A DNA stretch of 64,000 nucleotides from Asaia platycodi JCM 25414 (GCF_000614545.1 NZ_BAKW01000013.1:1-64000), one strand, 5' to 3'. Shown: positions 39,196-50,201, counted from the first letter of the stretch. Numbers and translations are program-made. Notes: generated by a model not told the origin, from the sequence alone.

Positions 39196-39570
39196 TTACA
39201 GGCTCAAAATCTGAGCGTCGGCTGTTCTTTCCAGAAAGCTGGTGACCCCGCAAGGGCGGCTGCCTACGCAGAGATCCGCAACGGTCAGCCCGGCGGCCTT
39301 CATCCCGGCCTCGCAGGCGAGAACCTCACCTCCGAGTTCGAAAATGGCGGAACGCAGGGTTTCGAACCCGGCTACCCCGCTCTCCTGAAAGCGGATATCG
39401 AGCGCTGCCCCCTCAAGACCAGACCAGTCCTGACGCAGCGCCTCAACACTCAGACCACCTGCAAACAGAACGACCTCGCGCCCCAGAGCAAGCGCACCGG
39501 CAGCAAGCACAAAAGCGTGATGAGCCCGCTCGAAAGAGCGGTCGGCCAGAATGATCCCCATGACACGCAT
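39196..39570 (-). CDS. DsrE/DsrF-like sulfur-relay family protein
   Basis: Start ATG 39570, 2 bases after the moeB stop. 124 residues, Rossmann-like DsrE fold: HAFVLAAGALALGREVVLFAGGLSVEAL followed (in parts: LAAGALALG, EVVLFAGG) by VLACEAGMKAAGL with a Cys at the usual active position, and CVGSRPCGVTSFL. DsrE-type proteins carry persulfide sulfur. Pairing with a MoeB/ThiF enzyme suggests a role in sulfur transfer to a carrier protein, but this is inference. Confidence 0.75.
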   Translation of the reverse strand: MRVMGIILADRSFERAHHAFVLAAGALALGREVVLFAGGLSVEALRQDWSGLEGAALDIRFQESGVAGFETLRSAIFELGGEVLACEAGMKAAGLTVADLCVGSRPCGVTSFLERTADAQILSL

Positions 39571-39572
39571 CT

Positions 39573-40349
39573 TCAGTCCTTTATGCTGCAACAGACACAT
39601 TCAGGGTCTGGTGGCAGCTCGAAACTGCGGAACGACGCGGCAAGTGCGCTCCAGACCAGCACCCGTCCGCTCAATCCCTGCCCCAAAGACAGCAGCTCCT
39701 TGAGCGCCTCGGTCGCCATCAGCGAACCGATCACACCGGTAACGGCACCGAAAATTCCTGCCTGACCACAGCTCAGGGTTTCATTCTCATTGGCGTCGGG
39801 CGTCAGACAGCGATAGCAGGGGCGCCCGGCGCCAGGCACAAAAGTCGACAGCGTTCCTTCGAAACGTTGCACAGCCCCGGAAACAAGCGTCTTTCCCTGC
39901 GCCCAGCAGCAATCGGCCACGGCGTAGCGTGTCGAGAAATTATCGCTGCCATCGCAGACAAGATCGTACGACTCAACAAGCGCAGGCAGATTGTCTTCGC
40001 TTACCCTGAGCGAATGCGTAATGATCTCGATGTCGGGGTTGAGCGCCGCAAGGCGCGATGATGCCCGTGCGGCCTTGCCCTGACCAATATCATCCGTCTC
40101 GAACAGGATCTGGCGCTGCAGATTGCTCAGCTCGACATGATCGTCATCCACGATCCCGATCCGACCAATTCCAGCTGCTGCTAGATAGAGAGCCAGCGGG
40201 CTGCCAAGTCCGCCGGCGCCGATGATCAGCACAGACGATTCGCGAAGCCGAGCCTGCCCAAGAGCCCCTATTTCAGGCAGCAATATATGCCGTGAATAGC
40301 GCGTCAGGGCGTCATCGGTGAAGGTCAGATCAGGAGAATTGGGCGACAT
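39573..40349 (-). CDS. moeB: HesA/MoeB/ThiF-family adenylyltransferase
   Basis: 258 residues from ATG 40349. ATP-binding IGAGGLGSPLALYLAAAG, RQILFETDDIGQGKA, CDGSDNFSTRYAV and two zinc-type CxxC sites (CYRCL, CVCC). E1-like enzyme that adenylates the C-terminal Gly of a ubiquitin-like sulfur carrier (MoaD or ThiS). No rhodanese domain. The frame is open for about 180 codons upstream, but that part lacks family resemblance and I exclude it. Confidence 0.9.
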   Translation of the reverse strand: MSPNSPDLTFTDDALTRYSRHILLPEIGALGQARLRESSVLIIGAGGLGSPLALYLAAAGIGRIGIVDDDHVELSNLQRQILFETDDIGQGKAARASSRLAALNPDIEIITHSLRVSEDNLPALVESYDLVCDGSDNFSTRYAVADCCWAQGKTLVSGAVQRFEGTLSTFVPGAGRPCYRCLTPDANENETLSCGQAGIFGAVTGVIGSLMATEALKELLSLGQGLSGRVLVWSALAASFRSFELPPDPECVCCSIKD

Positions 40350-40556
40350 TATGAAGAGAAAATCCGGTTCTCGAAGAAAACTTCGTTGGCTCTCAGGATT
40401 TAGATGACAAAACCCTGCCCGATCCCATAACATAGTCCTGTTCACCGAAGAAAACAGAGGCTTCAGCCATCCGGAACGACGCTTGTTGCCGGCTTGATCG
40501 ATAAAGACGCTCGATGTCGCGCGTTCATGTCCCTTTTGCCAGTACAGAGAAATGCC

Positions 40557-41132
40557 ATGAGAGACCCCGCCGGAGTTCCCTACGAAGTTGCAGCGTTCTC
40601 GGAGCGACTGACATGGCCCTCGATCAAGCGCATGCCCCATGTTCTGGGCGCCGTGTTCGTTGCGCTGGCATGCATCTATGCGCTTTCCCCCTACCTCGCG
40701 CTCTGGTCGCTTTCTTCGGCGCTCCGCAGCCATGATGCCATCACTCTCTCGCAGCATATCGACTGGAGCGCTCTGAGCACCAACCTCAAGGCAGAAGCCA
40801 TCGACGCGCTGATCGGTCCGCCACCAGCAGCAGACGATCTGCCCGATTTCGGTTCCTCCTTCGCCAGCAACGCCGTCTCCCACGCCATCGATACGCGGCT
40901 CACCCCGGAACTGCTGATGACCGTAGCGTCGCAGATGGTCAACGCACCCCGTGCGACCCCGTCTTTCAGCATCAGGCAGCTTTATGACCGCATCTCAGCG
41001 CATTTCGTTTCGCCACTGCGTTTCGAGGCCGGACTGGTGACAATGCCCGGTCAGAAGCCGACCATCGTTCATATGAAATTCGAACAATGGCGCTGGAAGA
41101 TCACCGGTTTCGATCTTCCCAGATCGGTCTGA
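40557..41132 (+). CDS. DUF2939-family membrane-anchored protein
   Basis: 191 residues from ATG 40557 (TTG 40494 is possible). One TM helix (VLGAVFVALACIYALSPY) is followed by the DUF2939 pattern YLALWSLSSALRSHDAITLS and QHIDWSALSTNLKAEAID (parts). The remainder is presumably periplasmic. The C-terminal FEQWRWKITGFDLP is also typical of DUF2939. Function unknown. Divergent from moeB, convergent with the GT2 gene. Confidence 0.75.
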   Translation: MRDPAGVPYEVAAFSERLTWPSIKRMPHVLGAVFVALACIYALSPYLALWSLSSALRSHDAITLSQHIDWSALSTNLKAEAIDALIGPPPAADDLPDFGSSFASNAVSHAIDTRLTPELLMTVASQMVNAPRATPSFSIRQLYDRISAHFVSPLRFEAGLVTMPGQKPTIVHMKFEQWRWKITGFDLPRSV

Positions 41133-41160
41133 CGCCCGTCGGGAAACAGGCGCACCGCTT

Positions 41161-42322
41161 TCAGCGCCGGCGGCGCGCGAACCCCAGGCCGAATTTACGC
41201 AGCACTCTGGCGACGCCATAAGGCACGACCAGCATCCTGCGCGATTTCGGGCGGAGACAAAGCCGGAAGATTCTGAGTTTGGCCCTATCTTCGATACGCA
41301 ACCGCGTATTGGCGGCCATAAGACCTGCAAACTCGTCGAGCATATCGACCAGCTCATCGCGATGCTGCGCCATTCTGATTTCATGCTCATAGCGCGCAAA
41401 ATAGATCGACTTGAACGCCTCACCGGCAATCAGATTGCAGAACCGGGGAAAAATAAGGTCGCGCACATACACGCTGCGCCGCTCGGGATCTGACGCAAAA
41501 AGCTGACAAAGCTTGCGGATATACAGCATCCGGCTACGGCTCATGCGAATGCTGTAGGACGTGCTGTTCTTGTTGATGCACCAGACTGTCACGGCCTTTG
41601 GAAAAAAAAGTGTTCGTAAAGCCGGCGCGGAAAATCCTCAGGAAGAGATCATCATCCTCATAGCCCATGAATTGCGGATCGAAGCCGTCAACAGTCTCGA
41701 ACGCCTCACGCCCGATGATCGACGCTGAAGGCAGGATGTGCATGTCGCGCTCGAGCAGATCCTCAATCGAATATTTCGGATGCTTGCTGTAGCGGGAGGC
41801 AATCGAGGTCGCGACGATATGGCCGTCTTCATCCGCCTCCATCAACTCGCCATAGGCCCAGCCGAAATGCGGATCGCTTTCAGGGATTTGCCCCAAAAGC
41901 AGCTCGATATGATTTTTGAGGAAAAAATCATCCTGATCGAGAAAGCAGAGATAAGCTGATTTCGTCAGGGACACGCCGAGATTTCGGGCGCTGCCCTGCC
42001 CGCCATTCTCCTTGCGCTGCACTTTCACGTCATACCGGGCAGCGATTGCCCGCAATCGGGAGGACTCCTCTGCTGTGGACCCGTCATCGACGATGAGAAA
42101 CTCGTCTGCCGTGACTGTCTGGGCCAGAACACTGCGTATCGCACGCTCGATATAGCGTGAGCCGTTATAAAACGGGATGATAACCGCAACAGTCTTGCGT
42201 TTTTCTGTCGCCGCGGCCCTGTCGGGAGCCTCGACGGAAGGCGCCTTCCTGCTGGCATTTCTGGCGGTGGCAACTTTGGTACCCTGTTTGGCAGGGGTCT
42301 TGATATTCGGGGCCTTGCTCAT
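41161..42322 (-). CDS. family 2 glycosyltransferase (frameshift at a T8 run)
   Basis: ATG 42322 has AAAGG 7 bases upstream; TTG 42406 is an alternative start. After a Lys/Ala-rich 45-residue leader comes a GT-A fold: VAVIIPFYNGSRYIERAIRSVLAQT (parts: VIIPFYNGS), LIVDDGSTAEES, LCFLDQDDFFLKNHIELL with DxD and GYEDDDLFLRIFRAGF. The frame breaks in a run of eight T (minus strand, 41602-41609). Removing one T joins TNTFFPKAVTVWCINKNSTSY (in parts) and a helical C-terminus ending RKFGLGFARRRR. About 387 residues. Acceptor unknown. Confidence 0.8.
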
Positions 42323-42537
42323 CGAGGCGCCTTTCCTGGTCATGCCGGTCGCTCTCCGGCGCTTTTGCGAGCGCCCGAAGTCACGATTGCCATGACGGCG
42401 CTTCAATCGCTCCCGCTCCTGTCGCCGCGCAGGCGCACGAGAAGCGAACGGATTTCAATCCCGCAGCAAGCAGCAGCGTAACGTCATCGCATCAGTCAGT
42501 GAAGACCGACGCAAAAGACGCCATTGCCGCTGACATA

Positions 42538-42762
42538 TCAGGCCGGGGGGAGATCTTCCTCAAGCACCGTGATATGGATGGCGTAGGAAACTTCACCCTC
42601 GTCATCGTCGCGATGAACGGTGCCGATCAGCTCGTCATTGACAGCCAGTTCGACTGTGTGGCCTGCGCGCGCAGGCGGGTTGACGGTCAGTTTGGGCGAG
42701 CCAAGCAAGCGACGCAGCGTCGTTTGCAGACGCGTCAGCTCCGAAGCAGAGATAGCAGCCAT
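42538..42762 (-). CDS. DUF3126-family small protein
   Basis: 74 residues from ATG 42762, chosen because AGGAG lies 5 bases upstream. The sequence LQTTLRRLLGSPKLTV, then ELAVNDELIGTVHRDDDEGE and SYAIHITVLEEDL follow the alphaproteobacterial DUF3126 family. Small soluble beta protein of unknown function. Confidence 0.85.
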   Translation of the reverse strand: MAAISASELTRLQTTLRRLLGSPKLTVNPPARAGHTVELAVNDELIGTVHRDDDEGEVSYAIHITVLEEDLPPA

Positions 42763-42924
42763 GATCACTCCTGGGTTTTAACAGCTGGTGCGATCTTTAG
42801 AGCATCCTTCTGCCCTGTGAAACCTCCTTTAGAACCCCTGAGATTTTCGTAAAAAACCGGCCATTCTGCTGCCATGATTTCTCCGCACCCTTCGATCGTC
42901 AGAAATCTTGCCCGAGGGAGAAAC

Positions 42925-43404
42925 ATGCTTCGCTTTTTCATAGCCCTTGCCGTTCTCGTCGCGGCACCGATAGAGGCCGCTTTTGCAGCGGCGGCGCCGT
43001 CGCATTTCAGCGTCGCCCTCTCCCGTCAGATTTCAAGCGACGGGCCACGCGCTGTGGCGTGGCGCCTGACGCTCGACCATAACTGGGCGCGTGTCGCCAG
43101 CGATGTCGCCACCAACGATCCGGCCCTGAGTTCGGCAACGTTGCGCGCGTTGCTCGACTACACGCCCAAACATGAGAAATCCGCCATGCAGCAGGCATTG
43201 AGAGAACGTCTGCAAAGAGACACGCTGGCTGGCCTTGCAGCCCTGTCACCCGTATCGCACAGCCCGTATTCGGGGCGGGCCATCTGTGGCGCAGGCGAAG
43301 CCCGTTGGAAACACCAGCTTCAACCCGCTCTTCTGGCCACGCATGACATCGTCTATGCCCTGCAACGCGAGGATTGCCTCAAGGCGCTCCGGTTACGTTC
43401 CTGA
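42925..43404 (+). CDS. hypothetical secreted protein
   Basis: Start ATG 42925 with GGGAG 6 bases upstream. The signal peptide MLRFFIALAVLVAAPIEAAF ends at an AxA site, leaving a ~135-residue mature protein rich in Ala and Leu, with two Cys near the C-terminus (AICGAGEARWK, REDCLKALRL) that could form a disulphide. No family recognised. Followed after about 110 bases by a lipoprotein gene on the same strand. Confidence 0.65.
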   Translation: MLRFFIALAVLVAAPIEAAFAAAAPSHFSVALSRQISSDGPRAVAWRLTLDHNWARVASDVATNDPALSSATLRALLDYTPKHEKSAMQQALRERLQRDTLAGLAALSPVSHSPYSGRAICGAGEARWKHQLQPALLATHDIVYALQREDCLKALRLRS

Positions 43405-43517
43405 CATCCAGACGATCTTTTACATTGGACGCGGAGAACTTCCTCGCCCTCAGACAGTTTTTGTCATAAATTCGCACTCACGAATCTGTGACACTTCAAT
43501 CCTGTCGAGGACATTCT

Positions 43518-44106
43518 TTGGCTTCCACCCTGCGTATCGCTCCGGGCGCTGGCGCTTCTGAGCCTCTCTGGCTGCGGCTATTTCGACTCTCGCGAAGCCC
43601 ACCGGGCACAAATTGCAATGATCGGTATGACATCGAACGATCTGCAGGCCTGTGCCGGCCTTCCGAGTTCTACCAAAGTGCTCAACGACACGACCCAGAT
43701 CTATCAGTATACGGCGAAGATGAACCTGCCGACTGCCAGCGACTCAACCATCATTCCGGTGCAGCAGATCCTGAACATGACCCAGGTCACGCTCGGAGGT
43801 GCAGGTACGACTTGCACGGCAGTCATTCGCCTCGATCATGAGCGCGTTTCTGAAGTGCATTACGCGGGCGATGATGACGAGATCATCGGATCTGACGGCA
43901 TCTGCTCGATCATCACCCGCGGCTGCGCCCGCCAGCCCGAGGCCAGCATGCGCAAGGTCAGTGGCGGGCCATTCGGCCCTGTTTCCGCTTTTCATTCTCC
44001 ACGTGCGCCCAACCAGAGCACGGCTGCAACCTATAACAAGCAGTCCGGCGAGGCCGTGCCCAATTACATCGACAACACCAAGCCGGTTATCGTCCCAAGG
44101 CCCTGA
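43518..44106 (+). CDS. small lipoprotein (N-terminal frameshift)
   Basis: A clear lipobox, [20 protein letters not shown], lies in frame with the body of the protein but has no start codon in that frame. A TTG at 43518 (ASTLRIA) in another frame is the likely start, with an indel near 43535. The mature part has [21 protein letters not shown], an ordered pattern seen in acetobacterial lipoproteins, and three more Cys ([17 protein letters not shown]). The C-terminus is low complexity. It overlaps the 3' end of convergent pdxJ by 43 bases. Function unknown. Confidence 0.68.
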
Positions 44107-44816
44107 ACAGCGCCGGTAGCGATCTCCTGCTTCATGCGCGAGATCGCCATCGGGAGGCCGAGGAAAATGGCTTCACCGATCAGAAAATGCCCAATATTGA
44201 GTTCTCTCAATCCGGGCAGCCCAGCGACGCGTCCCACATTTGCAAAGGTCAGCCCATGGCCCGCATGAAGCTCGAGCCCCTGCGCTTCTGCGGCTCTGGC
44301 GCCCTCGTACAGGCGCGACAGTTCTGTCTCGTCTGGGTTGTGGGCGTAGGCGCCCGTATGCAACTCTACAACCTGCCCACCTGCACGCGCGGAGGCCTCG
44401 ATCTGAGCAGGGTCAGGATCGACGAACAGTGAAACGCGGATACCGGCCTCTCTCAGCCGCATGATCTTCCCTTGCAGATCGGCTTGCTGACCCAGAACAT
44501 CGAGCCCCCCCTCAGTCGTCACTTCTTCACGCCGCTCCGGCACAAGGCAACATGCATGGGGGCGTAGCGCACAGGCCTTGGCCACCATCTCTTCGGTTGC
44601 CGCCATCTCAAAATTCAGGGGTACCGAAAGCTCCTCGCGCAGGCGCGTCATATCCACATCGCGTATATGACGCCTGTCTTCGCGCAGATGAGCTGTGATG
44701 CCATCGGCACCATGGCTCGCTGCCAGAAGGGCTGCCGCTACAGGGTCAGGGTGAGTGCCACCGCGCGCATTGCGCACTGTCGCGACATGATCAATGTTGA
44801 CGCCCAGTCGGATCAT
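44064..44816 (-). CDS. pdxJ: pyridoxine 5'-phosphate synthase
   Basis: 250 residues, TIM barrel. [43 protein letters not shown] with the catalytic Glu, LHTGAYA and LHAGHGL are all PdxJ signatures. It condenses 1-deoxyxylulose-5-phosphate with 3-amino-1-hydroxyacetone phosphate. The ATG overlaps the pdxA stop (ATGA), so the last two PLP-ring-forming steps are translationally coupled. The final ~12 residues are unlike most family members. Confidence 0.96.
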   Translation of the reverse strand: MIRLGVNIDHVATVRNARGGTHPDPVAAALLAASHGADGITAHLREDRRHIRDVDMTRLREELSVPLNFEMAATEEMVAKACALRPHACCLVPERREEVTTEGGLDVLGQQADLQGKIMRLREAGIRVSLFVDPDPAQIEASARAGGQVVELHTGAYAHNPDETELSRLYEGARAAEAQGLELHAGHGLTFANVGRVAGLPGLRELNIGHFLIGEAIFLGLPMAISRMKQEIATGAVQGLGTITGLVLSM

Positions 44817-45799
44817 GATGATTTTCCCTCACTCATGGCGCGCTGCGCGCCCAGTTCCCGCGCCATGCTCATCGCGGCGAGCAGGCTGGCTGGATCGGCA
44901 ACACCCTTGCCTGCAATCGAAAAAGCCGTGCCATGATCGGGCGACGTACGGACGATCGGCAGGCCGAGTGTCACGTTCACCCCGGTCGCCATATCCAATG
45001 TCTTCAGCGGGATGAGCGCCTGATCGTGATACATGCACAGAGCGGCATCATAGAGCGGACGCGCAAGATCGGTGAACAACGTATCGGGAGGATAGGGACC
45101 CGTAACGTCAATCCCTTCCTCGCGCAGCGCATCGATCGCTGGCTGGATCACATCACGTTCTTCCAAACCCAGCACGCCTCCTTCACCCGCATGAGGATTA
45201 AGTCCCGCTACAGCGATACGCGGTGCGGCAAGGCCGAAATCGCGTCGAAGGGCCAGAGCCAGAGCGCGGCCAACCTTGACGATCCGGCCGGTAGACAGCG
45301 TATCCAGCGCCTCACGCAAGCTCACATGCACCGTAACAGGCACCACGCGCAGCCGCGGCGAGGCGAGCATCATGATCTCCTCGCCCAGCACACCGCAAAG
45401 CGACGCCAGGAACTCCGTATGACCGGGGAAACCGAAGCCGGCTTCCTTGAGAACGATCTTGCTTATGGGATTGGTTACGACCGCCGACACCTCCCCGGCG
45501 AGAGCCAGTCGCGTCGCGGTCTCGATAGAGGCGATAACCGACGCAGCCACTGCCCCGTCCGGCTGACCCGGCACGACGGAGACAGGTAAAGTGAGAGGCA
45601 TAACAGGCAAGGCCGCGCCAAACGCGGCTTGCGCCTGCCGGGCAGTCTCCACAATCTGCACCGGCACATGCGGCGCCAGGAGTGCCGGGTCACCAACCCA
45701 CAAAAAGGCCTCGCCCCGCTCACGCAGGGCTTTCCAGGCCAGAACCGTCAGTTCAGGGCCGATTCCGGAGGGATCGCCCATGGTGAGTGCAGGCAGCAT
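44813..45799 (-). CDS. pdxA: 4-hydroxythreonine-4-phosphate dehydrogenase
   Basis: ATG 45799 is chosen because AGAGG lies 4 bases upstream; ATG 45811 is also in frame. About 328 residues: [42 protein letters not shown] and GPYPPDTLF carry the zinc-binding His residues and the family pattern. NAD-dependent oxidation to the aminoketone used by PdxJ. Lies 30 bases after the dipeptidase gene. Confidence 0.95.
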   Translation of the reverse strand: MLPALTMGDPSGIGPELTVLAWKALRERGEAFLWVGDPALLAPHVPVQIVETARQAQAAFGAALPVMPLTLPVSVVPGQPDGAVAASVIASIETATRLALAGEVSAVVTNPISKIVLKEAGFGFPGHTEFLASLCGVLGEEIMMLASPRLRVVPVTVHVSLREALDTLSTGRIVKVGRALALALRRDFGLAAPRIAVAGLNPHAGEGGVLGLEERDVIQPAIDALREEGIDVTGPYPPDTLFTDLARPLYDAALCMYHDQALIPLKTLDMATGVNVTLGLPIVRTSPDHGTAFSIAGKGVADPASLLAAMSMARELGAQRAMSEGKSS

Positions 45800-45829
45800 G
45801 GCGCCTCTCATACGTTTTAAGACCGGAAC

Positions 45830-47221
45830 TTACCGGCGGGCGAACGCGTCGAGAATACGCACCCACGAGCGAATTCCCTTATGAAAGGACTCCACGCCAT
45901 ATTGCTCGTTGGGCGAGTGGATGCGGTCGTCATCCTGCGCGAAACCGACCAGAAGCGAGTCCATATCGAGCGCCTCCTTTACCTCAGCCACGACCGGTAT
46001 CGACCCGCCACAACCGATAGAAACGGCTGGCACACCCCATTCTTCGCCCAACGCGTCAAGGGCGGTACGTAGCAGGGGACCGTTTTCCGGCACGGCAAAC
46101 CCGGTCGATGCACCGTGTTCGGTAAAGCTTACCTTGGCATCGGACGGCAGAACGGCACGGATATGAGCGCGAAAGGCGGCACGAATGGCTTCGGGATCCT
46201 GCCCCGGCACGAGGCGGAACGATACTTTGGCCATGGCCTTGGCCGGGAGGACAGTCTTGAATCCGTCACCCTCGTAGCCACCGGAGATACCGTTGATTTC
46301 GTAACTCGGGCGCGCCCAGATCTGCTCGATGGCCGTAAAGCCTGCCTCGCCCGCAGGCTGCGACAGACCAACAGGCGCCAGCGTCGTGCTATCATCCGGA
46401 AAGATCGCACGCCACTGCGCGCGCACCGTGTCGGACGGCACAGCGACATTGTCATAGAACCCCGGCAGGATCACACGGCCGGAATCATCGCGCACGCTAC
46501 CGAGAGCCCTGCAAAGCAGCTCGATGGGATTGCGTGCCGCATTGCCGAACATGCCCGAATGCAGGTCATGCGTGGCACAGATAATCTCGACTTCTTCTCC
46601 CACGAGGCCGCGTAGGCTCGTCGTGATGGCAGGCGTCTTGCGGTCGGGCATGCCCGTATCGCAGATCAATGCCACATCGGCCTTGAGCTCCGACGCATTG
46701 CCCTTGAGGAAAGGCATGAGATTGGCGCCACCACTCTCTTCTTCCCCTTCGATGAGAATCGAGACCCTGACGGGCAACGTGCCGTGAACAGCCTTCCAGG
46801 CGCGGCAGGCTTCGATAAAGGTCAACAGCTGCCCTTTGTCGTCAGACGCGCCACGGGCCACGATAATCCTGCGGCCATCTGCCTCGGTCGTGATCGACGG
46901 TTCGAACGGATCGCTTTTCCAGAGAGAGCGCGGATCGGTAGGTTGCACGTCGTAATGACCGTAGAACAGCACATGCAGCCCATCTGCCGGGCTCTCATCA
47001 TGCCCGACAACCATCGGATGACCGGGGGTCTCGCGCAGGCTCGCGGCGAAACCGAGCGCCGTCAGTTCGTCACGCACCCATTCGGCAGCTTTGCGGCAAT
47101 CGCCGGCATGTTTGGGCTGAGCCGAAATGCTGGGGATACGCAGCAGGGCAAAAAGCCTCTCGAGACTTTTATCGAGATCCTGATCGACCCGCCCCAGTAC
47201 TGTTTCCGTGCTCTCAGTCAC
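45830..47221 (-). CDS. M20-family dipeptidase
   Basis: 463 residues. Start taken at GTG 47221 with AGGAG 7 bases upstream; GTG 47227 is an alternative. Features: VLFYGHYDVQPTDP (metal His/Asp), GASDDKGQLLTFIEA, IEGEEESGGANL (catalytic Glu-Glu), SIGCGGSIPVV and the C-terminal His in DDRIHSPNEQY. Matches the M20/M25/M40 carnosinase-like group, a cytoplasmic di-zinc dipeptidase. Overlaps the upstream glycosyltransferase stop by 8 bases. Confidence 0.92.
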   Translation of the reverse strand: MTESTETVLGRVDQDLDKSLERLFALLRIPSISAQPKHAGDCRKAAEWVRDELTALGFAASLRETPGHPMVVGHDESPADGLHVLFYGHYDVQPTDPRSLWKSDPFEPSITTEADGRRIIVARGASDDKGQLLTFIEACRAWKAVHGTLPVRVSILIEGEEESGGANLMPFLKGNASELKADVALICDTGMPDRKTPAITTSLRGLVGEEVEIICATHDLHSGMFGNAARNPIELLCRALGSVRDDSGRVILPGFYDNVAVPSDTVRAQWRAIFPDDSTTLAPVGLSQPAGEAGFTAIEQIWARPSYEINGISGGYEGDGFKTVLPAKAMAKVSFRLVPGQDPEAIRAAFRAHIRAVLPSDAKVSFTEHGASTGFAVPENGPLLRTALDALGEEWGVPAVSIGCGGSIPVVAEVKEALDMDSLLVGFAQDDDRIHSPNEQYGVESFHKGIRSWVRILDAFARR

Positions 47222-50183
47222 CCGCACTCTCCTTCACCACACTTTGTCCGACGAGGCGAGCCAGGGTCTCGCGATAAACAGCTTTCGTCTCAGCTGCCTG
47301 GCGCGATGCTGCCTCTGACGCCTGACGCCACGTCTCTTCATCCTGATAAAGGCTGACGATCGCGTCTGCAAACCGCCCTGCATCGAGCGGCACTTCCAGA
47401 GGCTCCATCAGCCGGTTTCCCTCCCCGACACAGGGCAGTCCACATGACGCCGCCTCAATGCGCTGTATCGCAATCTGACCACTTCGTTCATCGGGCGCAA
47501 TCAGGAGACGGCACGCAGCAGCGAGTTCGGCGAAAGGCGCCTGCCCAGCCACGAGCGGCGCAACCCGCCGATAATGGGTGATCATGGATAGATCGAGCGA
47601 TTGCAGGGACTCATTGGCCAGTATCAGGCTCACCGGCTCGGCCAGACGACCATCGAGACGCAACAACACCTCGCGCACGAACCATTTGAGAAATGTCTGC
47701 GTATATCCGGGTGCCGTTGCTGGCTGTGCGGCAAAAAGCAGATCGCGCCTTTCGGCAAAGTCCCGGCCCGACTGCACGGGCACCGCCTCGCCCAGAACGG
47801 TCAATCCGACGAGCCCGACATCGTGCAAAAGCGCTGCCTGCCTCTCGCTCTGAACGACGATATCCTGACAGAACCAGGCATTTGTCGTCTCTTCTGATAG
47901 CGCTGCCGGTAAAGCTCCGTTTCATCAGCCTCCACGGTTTTGCCAGAAAGACGTCGGTCGTTCTCCTCCTCGAAGGTCTCGATTTCGCGTAGATCGAGGA
48001 TAACCCGCTCTTCGGGAAGATGACCGGCCTTTTCACTCAGAAGAGGAAACACGGCATTGAGCGTGTGGCCACCGCATATCCAGATTCGATCGAACCCGCG
48101 CACGCGCTGCTCGATGAGGCGGCCCAGGGCATCTATCGAACCGCTACGATATTCGACTTCTTCCGGCATCTCCTGCCGCAGACAGGTCTCGACCCTTTCT
48201 CCCTCGATCAGCACAAACAATGTGACCTGCAGCCCAAGATCTATGAGTGTCTCACTCAGGGCGCCGAGGCGTATCTTGCGAGAGATTTTTTCAGGAGTGC
48301 CGTCTCGCGCGATAAGAAGAAGCCGCTCGCCCCAACGCGACGAACGATGCAAAATCTCTGCGTTCTGCGGTGCCTGAGGCAGACTGCCACGCAGAATATC
48401 GGCGAAGTGGCGCCGCAGGATCAGCGCGTCACAGAACAGAGCTGCCGGGTGTGCCACCTCTCGCTCAGGCGAGCGGAGAACGAACCCCGGATCGTAGACG
48501 ATACGCCCGGATGGCAGAGCCTGCCGAATGCTCAACCCGAGCGCGGCCCAAACCGGCACTGGAAGCCTCAGGGCCTGAAGATCCGGCCTGTCTGAAGACA
48601 GGCTGCGAAGCATTTCGGTGAAACAGAGAAGGGCACCCCCTCCCACGGTTTCACAGGCACGAACGAAATCGACCTCCGGCGCGAAAGCTTCCATGCCCGC
48701 CCCATAGGCTGGCAACCGCCATCGCGCGCGACAGAGAGTCCTGCCTCGATCACACGAAGATCATGACCAAGGATCTGGGGGGCAACCGCGATCACGCCGT
48801 CCTGACCGAGACGCGATAAGCCGTTCGCGAGAGACCCGTAAAAGAGGTGACACCCTGCCTCGATCAGCAGGACGCGGTCAGCAGCAAGCTGCGGTACAAC
48901 ACGCTGCAAGCCATCCTGCAGACGGGCAGACGCAACGGGGAGACGCTCGACCCCATGGGCGTAGCGCTCGATCTCCGCTGTTTCGTCCTTTGCTCCGGCG
49001 TCGAGAAGAACAACCTGCAGCGCCCCGCGATTGCCCTCATGCAGCGAAGCCAAGGTCTGGAGGAGCGCCAGAAAATGCGACGGTGCCAGAATGACAACAC
49101 TTAATTCGGGCGTGCCCACATAGCGAAAATCAAGAGGGGTACGTGCCAGAAGAGGCAGGAGCGTTTCGGCACGCAAGGCCTGGAGATTCTCAAGCTGACG
49201 CAGAGCGGGAGCATCTGTCAGAGGCGTGGCGGGTGGCGCGCCCCCGGTTTTGACGAGATCTATAAACGCGTTGCTACAAATCTCGCGCCAGGTCGGAGCA
49301 TGCCCCGTAAGGCGCGTTCGGGGCAGCGAGATGCCCTCTGCCGGACTACGCCCCTCAAACAAGCCATAACGTACAAAATGATCATACCCGTTGCGCAGCG
49401 ATCGGGCGCGTACCTGATCATTCACATCGGAATAGCGCTCGAGATATGCGCGCTCGCTGAAAATCGCATTTGGACTGTAATGCGTCGGGGTTTCGTTCGA
49501 GAGATAGTGGTGGAGCGGCGATACATACTCGCCACTCTCGATCTTGCCCGCGACATCTTCATATTGCGCCAGATACCAGACAGGATCGAAATACCACGAG
49601 CATCGGAACGTGTTGAGATCCTGCGAAAGGGTCAGGCGGGTGAATTCCCCCATCCCGGAATCGAGTGGCACACGCTGCTGAAACAGAGCTGCGCGCAGGA
49701 TGTCAGGCACGAAGAAAGGCGTGCTGACGCGTCGCTCTAGTTGCCCCTTTTCCAGATAATGATCATAGCCATTACTATAACCCATCTCACGCACGAGAGC
49801 GGGCGTAAGGTCAGGATTGAGGCAGAAATACTCGCTTTCCGAAAAAAGCCAGTGACAGGAGCGCCCCCGATGACCCGTCTCGCAATAATGCTGGAAACCG
49901 GAATCAAAAACGCCCATTCTGATGCCGTTTTCGACATCAAAATGCACCCGCCGATACCAGATCTCGTCGAAATACCGGTTGGGTGAGTGGCATAGCGCGC
50001 GCCATCACGCTGCCAGAATTCGAAAAGACCGCGATCGTCGGGCAGGCTGCCCGTCATGTCGATCACGGTCTGGCCATAACGCGCCCGATACCAGGCAGGG
50101 TCGAACACAGCCCAGAGCGGGGTATGGGTCTCGCGCTCTTCATCTGGCCCGAGCGCGGTCAAGGTTTCTGATATAACGGTCAT
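47214..50183 (-). CDS. large multidomain glycosyltransferase with N-terminal YL-x-Y repeats (three apparent frameshifts)
   Basis: Starting at ATG 50183, restoring single bases near 49981, 48716 and 47882 gives about 990 residues. Residues ~20-300 contain repeated units of the form F-D-x-x-W-Y-L-x-x-Y, DV and HYLxxGxxEGRSP (FDPAWYRARYG, FDPVWYLAQYEDV, SERAYLERYSDV, YGLFEGRSPAEG). Next comes a GT2-like region (LSVVILAPSHFLALLQTLAS, VLLDAGAKDETAEIERY). A C-terminal GT4-like region follows (LLIARDGTPEKISRKIRLG, CRLLIAPDERSGQIAIQRIEA, SCGLPCVGEGN). The DxD of the GT2 part is not obvious, so that half may be inactive. Downstream of secB by 18 bases. Likely surface glycan synthesis. Confidence 0.75.
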
Positions 50184-50201
50184 CTTACCGGCCTCGAAGC
50201 G

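Noticed and set aside
39571-40883. N-terminal extension of moeB up to 40883
   Set aside because: Residues upstream of ATG 40349 are not like the family, and the divergent DUF2939 gene needs that space.
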